Part shown: one piece after another, positions 1 to 5,574 of the stretch | Layout: every line of letters begins with the position of its first letter | Position numbering within the stretch: position 1 is the stretch's first letter | Origin: JBEKOF01 sp050015895 | GTDB lineage: Bacteria; Verrucomicrobiota; Verrucomicrobiia; Limisphaerales; Palsa-1400 | NCBI GenBank assembly: GCA_050015895.1 | Contig: JBEKAN010000365.1 | Coordinates: 1 to 6,914 of the forward strand | Length of the DNA stretch: 6,914 nt | Direction: 5' to 3' | The notes under the pieces: generated by a model | Database searches by the model: none | The model's input: only the letters and a program-made list of their open reading frames with translations | Told to the model about the DNA's origin: nothing | Translations under genes and position numbers: made by a program

Positions 1-90
1 CCAGCATTCGGCCAATCCAACGGCGCGGCTTCCGGACGGGTTCGCGCGGAATTCCATCCCTCCTGTCGTTTGCTTCGATCTTCGGCTCAT
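1..90 (-). CDS. 5' end of a fourth paralogue (gene D), TPR/membrane protein family, runs off the left edge
   Basis: An ATG at 88-90 (minus strand) opens 30 codons with no stop before the window edge. The predicted start matches the N-terminus of gene C (ATG at 2933-2935): 17 of 30 residues are identical without gaps, including a shared KQTTG at residues 6-10, SR and GLA further on, and W at residue 30. It also lies 32 nt after gene C's stop, exactly the gap between genes B and C, and behind a near-identical spacer. I infer that it is the cytoplasmic N-terminal tail of another membrane-TPR protein and that its first membrane helix would begin just outside the window. No function can be read from this tail alone. 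Homology to gene C is well supported, but whether the rest of the gene is intact is unknown. Confidence 0.8.
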   Translation of the reverse strand, partial: MSRRSKQTTGGMEFRANPSGSRAVGLAECW

Positions 91-122
91 TGGATTCAGC
101 TTTCAGTCTTCCCATTGCCCGC
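91..122 (-). other. Conserved 32-nt spacer between gene C stop and gene D start
   Basis: The gap from the TGA of gene C (123-125) to the ATG of gene D is homologous to the gap between genes B and C. Plus-strand 85-106 is identical over 22 nt to 2930-2951, a block that includes both start codons. On the coding strand it reads CTGAAAGCTGAATCCA and then ATG. There is no purine-rich Shine-Dalgarno of the AGGAGG type at normal distance, and no room for a promoter or a terminator hairpin. The conservation may reflect duplication of the spacer with the gene, a translation-initiation role, or both. Confidence 0.75.
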
Positions 123-2213
123 TCACGGCGGCGCGGCTCGCACCGTTGGTGCGCTTCGCTGGGTTGTGCTGTCGCGCACCGGCGTGTCCGCCTCGTAAAG
201 TTTGATTTCCTTTTGCAACGTCGCCGCCAGCGTGTTGTTCTTTTGTTCCCCCGCCATTTCCAGCGCACGCCGGGCCGTGACAGCCGCCAGCCCGTAACTC
301 CCTTCCTCCGCGTAGGCGGCGGCCAGGGTGTGCAGCATCATCGGATTGCCGCCGCCGCTCAACTGGTCGGCTTGGGCGGCCAGGGCGACGGCTTTCGCGC
401 CGTTGCGGAGGGCCGAGTCGGGGGTTGTCGCCAGCAACCACGCCAGGTTGTTCAGGACCGGGACTTGGTCCGGCTTGATTTCCAGGGTTTGTTGCCAGGC
501 GTCCATGGCCTGCTGGATTTCCCCCTTCCGGAAGTAAGTCAGGCCCAGATCGGCGTAAGCGTCCGCCGAGCGGGGGTTGATTCTTGTCGCCTGCTGATAG
601 CAGAGAATGGCTTCTTCCAAATCCCCCTGTTGCCGCAAGGCGCCGCCCAGCTCGCGCCACCTGGTCAGCGGGTCCGGACTCCTCGCGGCGTTTGTTGGGA
701 AGCAAGCCAGCGCCGCGTCAAAATCCCCTTTTTGGAGAAGGGCTTTGCCGAGGTTGGCGCGGGATGCCACGTCCTCAGAATTGAGGTTCAGCGCCTTGCG
801 GTATTGGGCGAGGGCCTCATCCAGCTCGCCATGCCTGAGAAGAGCGTCGCCCAGGTTCTTGAGGGCCGCCTCGTCGTCCGGCTTGAGTTCCAGGGCCTTT
901 CTGTACTGCCGGATGGCTTCCTCCAGATTTCCCTTCTCGGAGAAAACAATCCCCAGGTTGTAGTGGGCGTCCGCGGCGGCGGGGGCGATCGCCAGGGCTT
1001 CTTGGTATTGCGCGATGGCGTCGTCCATGTCCCCCTTCAGCGCCAGAGCGTTGGCTAGGCCCAAGCGGGCGTCCAGGAGATCGGAGTTGATCTCCAGGGC
1101 CTTTTTGTATTCTGCGATGGCGCCCTCCGGGTCTTTCTTCTTGAGAAGAACCACTCCAAGACCCACATGGGCATCGGCATAATCCGGCTTGATTTCCACG
1201 GCTTTTCGGTATTGCTCAACGGCCTGCTCCCAATCTCCCTGCGCGAATAAAGCATTGCCCAGGTTGTAGCGGACATCCGCGGCGGCGGGATTGATTGCCA
1301 GGGCTTCTTGGTATTGCGCCATGGCTCCATTCGTGTCTTCCTTCTGGAGAAGGGCGACTGCCAGATTGAAATGGGCATCGGCATAATCCGGCTTGATCTC
1401 CACGGCTTTTCGGTATTGCTCAATGGCATCCTCCAGTTTGCCGGAATGGAAATAAAAATTCCCCAGATTGTTGCGCGCCAGAAAATTTCCAGTCGTGCTG
1501 ACCAGTGTGCGTTGCCACAGCATCCCGCTGTCCCGCCAAAACGAGGTCTGCGCGCGCGCGCAGCAAACCACGGCCGCGAGAATGGCCGTCGCGCATCCGC
1601 CTAGAAACAGGCGTCGGTGGCGCCAGCCGGCGCAGATTTCGGCCGCCGCCCAGGTCAGCCCAACATACAATCCGATCTGCGGCAGGTAAGTGTTCCGGTC
1701 CGCGTGGGCGAACTGGCCCAATTGCACAATGCCGATCACCGGAACCAGCATTCCCAAATACCAAAACCAGCCCGCCAAAAACCAGGGGCGCTTGCGCCAA
1801 AGCGCCAAAACCGCTCCAGAAATGCCAGCGAGCAGCAGAAACGCCAGCGCCATTTCCCCCAATGGCGGGCTTTTCTCCGGATAGGGATAGTAAGGCGCAA
1901 GCCCCGCCGGCCACACCATCTGGCGCAGATATACCACGTAGGAAATCAAGACATTGCCAATCCGCGAAGGGATGGGTATGAGGGCAATAGACGCCTCCGC
2001 CTTGCGCTCGGCAAAACAAGTCACCACCCCTGCCACCACCGAGAGCGCCAGCAGAGGAATTTTCTCCAGGATCAAGCGCCTGGGAATTCCAAAACCACGG
2101 GTGCGCGGCTGCGGGGCGAAGCGCTGCAGCGGCCAGTAATCCAGCAGCAACAGCGCAAAGGGCAGCGCCACCGCCGTCGGCTTGCAAAGCAGTCCCAAAG
2201 CGAAGAACACCAA
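123..2213 (-). CDS. Gene C 3' fragment: rest of the membrane head, 10 TPRs and C-terminal cap (696 aa as read)
   Basis: This frame opens at a TTG (2211-2213) at the edge of the second 26-bp copy. That start is probably an accident of the duplication, since the sequence is the interior of a membrane helix. Numbered from the TTG, residues 1-25 match gene B's GLLSKN to LLLLDWWPL stretch, and hydrophobic segments follow at about 51-66, 86-104, 119-138, 146-166, 176-192 and 200-218. The motif HADRNTYLPQIGL (170-182) aligns with HADRYTYLPGIGL in gene B. A SFWRDSGMLWQRTL linker leads to ten 34-residue TPRs (245-584) in unbroken register. The eighth (483-516, with FPTNAARSPDP) has a degenerate second helix. 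The cap (585-675) contains NNLAWLLATTPD and TLAATLQKEIKLY, then an Ala/Pro/Thr tail. Without the upstream half, a membrane-inserted enzyme is unlikely. The family is clear but its activity is not known. Confidence 0.8.
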   Translation of the reverse strand: MVFFALGLLCKPTAVALPFALLLLDYWPLQRFAPQPRTRGFGIPRRLILEKIPLLALSVVAGVVTCFAERKAEASIALIPIPSRIGNVLISYVVYLRQMVWPAGLAPYYPYPEKSPPLGEMALAFLLLAGISGAVLALWRKRPWFLAGWFWYLGMLVPVIGIVQLGQFAHADRNTYLPQIGLYVGLTWAAAEICAGWRHRRLFLGGCATAILAAVVCCARAQTSFWRDSGMLWQRTLVSTTGNFLARNNLGNFYFHSGKLEDAIEQYRKAVEIKPDYADAHFNLAVALLQKEDTNGAMAQYQEALAINPAAADVRYNLGNALFAQGDWEQAVEQYRKAVEIKPDYADAHVGLGVVLLKKKDPEGAIAEYKKALEINSDLLDARLGLANALALKGDMDDAIAQYQEALAIAPAAADAHYNLGIVFSEKGNLEEAIRQYRKALELKPDDEAALKNLGDALLRHGELDEALAQYRKALNLNSEDVASRANLGKALLQKGDFDAALACFPTNAARSPDPLTRWRELGGALRQQGDLEEAILCYQQATRINPRSADAYADLGLTYFRKGEIQQAMDAWQQTLEIKPDQVPVLNNLAWLLATTPDSALRNGAKAVALAAQADQLSGGGNPMMLHTLAAAYAEEGSYGLAAVTARRALEMAGEQKNNTLAATLQKEIKLYEADTPVRDSTTQRSAPTVRAAPP
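462..1481 (-). repeat. Ten tandem 102-bp TPR-coding units in gene C
   Basis: The region is exactly ten 34-codon TPR units with no length variation. The consensus follows the usual TPR helix A/B pattern (Nlg.al...gd...Ai..y.kal.i.P). Two units carry nearly the same DNA: 1167-1223 and 1371-1427 match over 57 nt with two mismatches (at 1194/1398 and 1220/1424), 204 bp or two units apart. That indicates recent internal duplication or conversion. Confidence 0.9.
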
Positions 2214-2935
2214 AGCAGTCCCAAAGCGAAGAACACCAAGGCCAAGACATAGAAGAGGGCGGAAGAACTGGATTTGACCCCGGACGGCACGGATAACGAC
2301 GGATTCAGATTAGGATTCAGATTAGGAGGATTCCATCCGGGTAATCCGTGTGATCCGTGGTTGTTCTTGGTTTTCTCCTCCACATACCGCACATACGCCC
2401 CCAGCGTGAGCATGAAGAAGAACGCGCCCAGCACATCCTTGCGCTCCGTCACCCACGCCACCGACTCCACCCGCAGCGGGTGGATGGCGAACACCGCCGC
2501 CACAAACGCGCTGCGCCAGAGCGCGCCGGTCATCCGCCGCAAAATCAGAAACAGCAGGAGGACGGAGGCCGTGTGAAGGAGCACATTGGTGACATGATAG
2601 CCGCCGGCGTTGAGCTTGTGGAATTGATAATCCGCCATCAGCGAAATCATGGTCAGCGGGTGGTAAAAATTGCACATCACATGCGTGAAGGCCCAGGCGA
2701 CGCCCGCCATGCTCAGACCGCTGGTGACCTTGGCGTTCTCATAAACATAGACGTCATCATCATAATTGACGAACCCGAAATGCGCCGTCTGTCCAAACAC
2801 CACCCAGATGACCGCCACCAGGAACAGGCAGATTCCGAAAACCTTCCAGCCGTCCGCCAAACCAGCCGGACGGCTCTCCGATTGGTCCGCTCGGAGTTCT
2901 TTCACTCCCGTTGTTTGCTTCCATGTTCCGCTCAT
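2072..2935 (-). CDS. Gene C 5' fragment: N-terminal half of the TMTC-like membrane head (287 aa as read)
   Basis: The start is ATG 2933-2935, supported by the paralogous spacer and by N-terminal similarity to gene D. Residues 1-30 form a hydrophilic tail, and residues 32-48 are the first membrane helix. The first external loop carries GFVNYDDDVYVYEN (DDD at 59-61), the same acidic motif as gene B. Residues 114-133, 140-152 and 168-183 are further hydrophobic stretches, and IHPLRVESVAWVTERKDV (151-168) is the most conserved signature. Residues 187-224 form an inserted loop (NHGSHG, NLNPNLNP) encoded by a palindromic element. Native sequence ends at residue 241. The final 46 residues (from WCSSLWDCF) are out-of-frame readthrough after the 26-bp duplication, ending at the stop at 2072. 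As it stands, the product would keep the acidic motif but lose the second half of the membrane domain and all TPRs. Confidence 0.8.
   Translation of the reverse strand: MSGTWKQTTGVKELRADQSESRPAGLADGWKVFGICLFLVAVIWVVFGQTAHFGFVNYDDDVYVYENAKVTSGLSMAGVAWAFTHVMCNFYHPLTMISLMADYQFHKLNAGGYHVTNVLLHTASVLLLFLILRRMTGALWRSAFVAAVFAIHPLRVESVAWVTERKDVLGAFFFMLTLGAYVRYVEEKTKNNHGSHGLPGWNPPNLNPNLNPSLSVPSGVKSSSSALFYVLALVFFALGLLWCSSLWDCFASRRRWRCPLRCCCWITGRCSASPRSRAPVVLEFPGA
2185..2239. repeat. Perfect 26-bp tandem duplication that frameshifts gene C
   Basis: Bases 2185-2210 and 2211-2236 are identical, and three more bases (2237-2239) continue the period before it breaks. The unit begins CAAAGCAGTCCC and ends GAAGAACAC on the plus strand, and on the coding strand it encodes VFFALGLL. 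Since 26 = 2 modulo 3, the second copy shifts the frame. One copy gives an open frame that aligns with gene B through this helix. Copy numbers of 1 or 4 would be in frame, while 2 or 3 would be out of frame. Perfect identity implies a recent origin. Confidence 0.97.
2264..2377 (-). repeat. In-frame loop insertion in gene C containing a palindromic intergenic-type element
   Basis: Residues 187-224 of gene C have no counterpart in gene B, whose helix-helix turn here is short (YVRYARQPSRGRYAAV). The core is an imperfect inverted repeat. The left arm 2288-2305 (CACGGAT, 4 nt, ACGGATT) pairs with 2343-2359, with one mismatch and one bulge around a 37-nt loop. The loop contains a 12-bp direct repeat, GGATTCAGATTA at 2301-2312 and 2313-2324, encoding NLNP twice. 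The ACGGAT/ATCCGT core resembles the small dispersed repeats common between genes in Verrucomicrobiota and some other phyla. That resemblance is from memory and was not searched. The 72-nt palindrome is a multiple of three and stays open in the coding frame. Confidence 0.7.
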
Positions 2936-2967
2936 TGGATTCAGCTTTCAGGTGGCCTGTTGCCCGC
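2936..2967 (-). other. Conserved 32-nt spacer between gene B stop and gene C start
   Basis: The gap lies between the TGA of gene B (2968-2970) and the ATG of gene C. On the coding strand it begins GCGGGCAA and ends CTGAAAGCTGAATCCA, the same as the gene C/gene D spacer at both ends, with divergence only in the middle. No Shine-Dalgarno-like AGGAGG, promoter or terminator hairpin is evident. The shortness supports cotranscription of B and C. Confidence 0.75.
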
Positions 2968-5544
2968 TCATCGCGGCGCGGCTGGCGCCGTTGGAGCGCT
3001 TGCCTGTGTGGCGCTCTCTCGCGCCGGCCTGCCCGCATCATAGAGTTTGATTTCCTTTTGCAAGGTCGCGGCAAGCGTGTCGTTCTTCTGCCGCAGCGCC
3101 AAGTCCAGGCCGCGCCGGGCCGTGACAGCTCCCAGCCCGTAATTCCCTTCCTCCGCGTAGGCGGCGGCCAGGGTGTGAAGCATCATCGGATTGCCGCCGC
3201 CGGTCAACTGGTTGGCCTGCGCGGCCAGCGCGACGGCCTTGGCGCCGTCGCGCAGGGAGCCGTCCGGGGTTGTCGCCAGCAACCAGGCCAGATTGTTCAG
3301 AACCTGGAGTTGATCCGGCTTGATTTCCAGGGCCTGTTGCCAGGCGTCAATGGCCTCCTTGGTTCGCCCTTTCTTGAACAAAGCCAGGCCGAGATCGGCG
3401 CAGGCGTCCGCCGAGCGGGGGTTGATTTTTAGCGCCTGCTGAAAGCCGACAATGGCCTCCTCCAAATCCCCTTTGGCTAAAAGAGCCAGGGCCACATTGT
3501 AGCGGGCCTTTTCGTATGCCGGGTTGAGAGCGAGAACTTTTCGGTATTCCTCAATGGCCCCGTCCAGATCCCCCTGGAGCTTGAGAGTGTTGCCCAAGTT
3601 GGAGCGGGCTTGCAGGTAATCCGGTTTGATCTCCAGCGCCTTGCGGTATTGGGCTACGGCGTCGTCCAGTTTGCCATACTGGACAAGGGTGTTGGCCAGG
3701 TTGTAGCGGGTGTCGGCGTCGTCGGGGGCGATCAGGAGGGCTTGTTGGTATTGGGCGATGGCTTCCACCAGGTCGCCCTTGAGCGCCAGAGCATTGCCCA
3801 GACCGAGGTGGGCTTCCATTTGTTCGGAGTTGATCTCCACGGCCTTTTTGTATTCTGCAATGGCCCCATCGGTGTCTTCCTTCTTGAGAAGAACAACACC
3901 CATGTTGAAATGGGCGTCCCAGTAATCGGGCTTGATTTCCACAGCCTGTTTGTATTGCGCGATGGCATCCTCCAGCCTTCCCTCTTTCTCGTAACACGCC
4001 CCCAGGCTGTTATGGGCGCTCGCATCATCCGGCGTGACTTCCAGGGCCTTGCCGTATTGCGCGATGGCTTCGTCCAAGTCTCCCTTCTCGGAAAGAGCAA
4101 TCCCCAGGTTGAAGTGTGCATCCTTATAGGCAGGCCTGATTTCCAGGGCCTTGCGGTATTGCGCGATCGCGCCATCCAAATCTCCCCTTTGGTAAAGAAC
4201 CTGGCCCATGCCATTGTGGGCCACGACGTTCCGCGGGGAGCAGGCCAGCGAGCGCGTCCACAGTGATTCATTCTCGCGCCAATACGAAGCCTGGCGGTGG
4301 CCGCAGAGAGTCAATGCCCCAATCACCGCCACCATCAAGCCACCCAAAACCACCCTCCGATGCTTCCATCCCGCGCTCCAATCCCCCACCGCCCAAGTCC
4401 CCGCCATGCAAAGCCCGATTCCCGGTAAATACGTGTAGCGGTCCGCATGGGTGTAGTACGATATCTGAACCAGCCCAATCACGGGAACCAGCATCCCAAG
4501 ATACCAGAGCCAGCCCATCACCATGCATGGACTTTTCTTCCTGCAAGCCATCACCCCCGCGGAGGTCGCCGCCAGCAGGACAAAGGCAACGCAGACCTGC
4601 CATATCGGCTTGCCGCCGGCCGCAAAGAGATACGGGATGGCCAATCCCGCCGGGAAAAGCATCTGCCCCACATAGACGACATAGGAGACCAAAGCGTTTG
4701 CAAAGCGGTCCAGAGCCGGTATATGGGTCAGCGCCGTGACCTTCTCCGACACACAAGCAGTCGCCACACAGGACCCCGCCGAAAGCAACAACAAGGGAAT
4801 CTTCTCCCTCACCAACCCCCAAAACGCCATCCGGGCGGCTTTCTTCCCCACGCTTTCCCCATTCTCTATTCTAAATTCTAAATTCTGCCTTCCCCCCATC
4901 CGTCCCAGCGGCCACCAGTCCAGCAAGAGGAGCACAAAAGGCAGTGTCACCAGCATGTTTTTGGACAAAAGCCCCAAGCCAAAGAGCAGCGCCACCGCCG
5001 CGTAGCGGCCGCGCGAGGGTTGCCGCGCATATCGCACATAAGCCCAGAGGGTGAGCATGAAGAACATCCCGCTGAGAACATCCTTGCGCTCCGCGATCCA
5101 CGCCACCGACTCGGCGCGCAAGGGGTGGACGGCGAACACCGCCGCCACAAACGCGCTCCGCCACAGGGCGCCGGTCATCGCGCGCAAGACCAAGAACAAG
5201 AGCACCGTGGTGGCGGCGTGGAGGGCCACATTGGTCAAATGATGTCCTCCCGCCCAAAGGCCATACACTTGGCAGTCGGCCATGTGGGTCAGCCAGGTCA
5301 ACGGATGCCAGTGGCCGATTCCGCCGTAGGTAAAGGCCCAGAGCGCGCCGCGCCAAGTCAGGCCCTTTTGCACCAGCGGGTTCTCATAAACATACCGGTC
5401 ATCATCGTAATTGACGAACCCGAAACGCGCGGTCTGTCCAAACACGACCAGCACGGCGAGCGCCAGAAAGACGCAGACGCGGACCACTTGCGAGGTTTGC
5501 GGGTTTCTTGCTTTCGACGTTGGGGTTGGGTCCGCGGCTTTCAA
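2968..5544 (-). CDS. Gene B: TMTC-like polytopic membrane protein with 9 TPRs, putative GT-C family glycosyltransferase
   Basis: This is the only complete, intact gene here (858 aa). The start is TTG 5542-5544. An in-frame TGA lies two codons upstream, and the position matches the spacer length of its paralogues. The first helix is about residues 20-37, followed by an external loop with FVNYDDDRYVYEN (DDD at 47-49). HPLRAESVAWIAERKDV (140-156) is the strongest signature. About eleven further hydrophobic stretches run to residue 414, including LPFVLLLLDWWPL and HADRYTYLPGIGL (366-378). After a SYWRENESLWTRSL linker come nine exact 34-residue TPRs (441-746) and a cap (747-835) with NNLAWLLATTP and TLAATLQKEIKLY. 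The order of acidic loop motif, membrane domain and C-terminal TPRs is that of eukaryotic TMTC (DUF1736) protein O-mannosyltransferases and of uncharacterised bacterial relatives. Lipid-sugar-dependent protein glycosylation is inferred, not demonstrated. Databases often label such proteins simply as TPR proteins. Confidence 0.88.
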   Translation of the reverse strand: MKAADPTPTSKARNPQTSQVVRVCVFLALAVLVVFGQTARFGFVNYDDDRYVYENPLVQKGLTWRGALWAFTYGGIGHWHPLTWLTHMADCQVYGLWAGGHHLTNVALHAATTVLLFLVLRAMTGALWRSAFVAAVFAVHPLRAESVAWIAERKDVLSGMFFMLTLWAYVRYARQPSRGRYAAVALLFGLGLLSKNMLVTLPFVLLLLDWWPLGRMGGRQNLEFRIENGESVGKKAARMAFWGLVREKIPLLLLSAGSCVATACVSEKVTALTHIPALDRFANALVSYVVYVGQMLFPAGLAIPYLFAAGGKPIWQVCVAFVLLAATSAGVMACRKKSPCMVMGWLWYLGMLVPVIGLVQISYYTHADRYTYLPGIGLCMAGTWAVGDWSAGWKHRRVVLGGLMVAVIGALTLCGHRQASYWRENESLWTRSLACSPRNVVAHNGMGQVLYQRGDLDGAIAQYRKALEIRPAYKDAHFNLGIALSEKGDLDEAIAQYGKALEVTPDDASAHNSLGACYEKEGRLEDAIAQYKQAVEIKPDYWDAHFNMGVVLLKKEDTDGAIAEYKKAVEINSEQMEAHLGLGNALALKGDLVEAIAQYQQALLIAPDDADTRYNLANTLVQYGKLDDAVAQYRKALEIKPDYLQARSNLGNTLKLQGDLDGAIEEYRKVLALNPAYEKARYNVALALLAKGDLEEAIVGFQQALKINPRSADACADLGLALFKKGRTKEAIDAWQQALEIKPDQLQVLNNLAWLLATTPDGSLRDGAKAVALAAQANQLTGGGNPMMLHTLAAAYAEEGNYGLGAVTARRGLDLALRQKNDTLAATLQKEIKLYDAGRPARESATQASAPTAPAAPR
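3307..4224 (-). repeat. Nine tandem 102-bp TPR-coding units in gene B
   Basis: Nine 34-codon units (residues 441-746) lie in strict register. Units 4-5 (KKEDTDGAIAEYKK, INSEQMEAHLGLGNALALKG) align with units 4-5 of gene C. Unit 2 (residues 475-508, nt 4021-4122, LGIALSEKGDLDEAI) most resembles unit 6 of gene C (nt 870-971, LGIVFSEKGNLEEAI). Unit order is therefore not strictly conserved between the paralogues. Confidence 0.88.
4861..4888. repeat. Four tandem 7-bp units (ATTCTNN) inside gene B
   Basis: On the plus strand the units are ATTCTCT, ATTCTAA, ATTCTAA and ATTCTGC. They encode the loop peptide QNLEFRIENGE (about residues 220-230) between two membrane helices, after LLLLDWWPLGRM. The AT-rich run stands out from the GC-rich surroundings. 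The corresponding loop in gene C lacks it. Because 7 is not a multiple of 3, gain or loss of one unit would frameshift gene B. Confidence 0.8.
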
Positions 5545-5574
5545 AATTCAGATTTCAAACGGCCAATTGCGCGC
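5545..5574 (-). other. 30-nt spacer between gene A stop and gene B TTG start
   Basis: The coding strand begins GCGCGCAATTGG and ends GAAATCTGAATT before the TTG, recognisably related to the B/C and C/D spacers (GCGGGCAA at one end, CTGAAAGCTGAATCCA at the other) but more diverged. There is an in-frame TGA just before the TTG. No Shine-Dalgarno, promoter or terminator is seen, so gene B is probably cotranscribed with gene A. Confidence 0.65.

Larger units (their letters stand above)
123..2935 (-). pseudogene. Gene C locus: TMTC-like membrane-TPR protein, disrupted by a 26-bp tandem duplication
   Basis: Two overlapping reading frames together make one paralogue of gene B. From ATG 2935 the frame runs through the membrane head to residue 241 (LGLL), then shifts at the 26-bp repeat 2185-2239. 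Deleting one repeat copy leaves 2787 nt, or 928 codons plus TGA, and joins LALVFFALGLL directly to CKPTAVALPF. That junction matches gene B's LLFGLGLLSKN followed by LPFVLLLLDWWPL. The restored protein would have about 12 membrane helices, 10 TPRs and the conserved cap. Apart from this one event no stop or frameshift is visible, which argues for a very recent mutation, a switchable locus, or a sequencing or assembly error rather than an old decaying pseudogene. Whether a full product is made is unknown. Confidence 0.85.

Noticed and set aside
91..122. Promoter or terminator in the intergenic gaps
   Set aside because: The gaps are about 30 nt with no -35/-10 pair and no GC hairpin with a T run. 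Conservation is better explained by duplication.
90..1058. Plus-strand open frame of 322 codons
   Set aside because: It is antisense to the gene C TPR region. The low-stop frame is produced by GC-rich periodic codons, with no start context or protein family.
462..1481. Regularly spaced repeats as a possible CRISPR or satellite
   Set aside because: The period is exactly 102 bp, translates to 34-residue TPR helices, and has no separate repeat and spacer parts.
2185..2239. Programmed ribosomal frameshift at the gene C break
   Set aside because: There is no slippery heptamer with a downstream structure. The simple 26-bp duplication explains the shift completely, and gene B has no frame change here.
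1420..2250. Third minus-strand frame (276 codons) through the 26-bp repeat
   Set aside because: The reading (Cys/Gly/Trp-rich, without TPR or helix pattern) is an out-of-frame shadow of gene C. It starts inside the repeat region only by chance.
2357..3043. Plus-strand open frame of 228 codons
   Set aside because: It is antisense to the gene C head and the B/C spacer, and rich in Arg/His as expected of a shadow frame.
2968..5544. Labelling gene B as an O-GlcNAc transferase (OGT)
   Set aside because: The TPRs invite this label, but there is no GT41 catalytic domain after them. The enzyme-like part is an N-terminal membrane domain.
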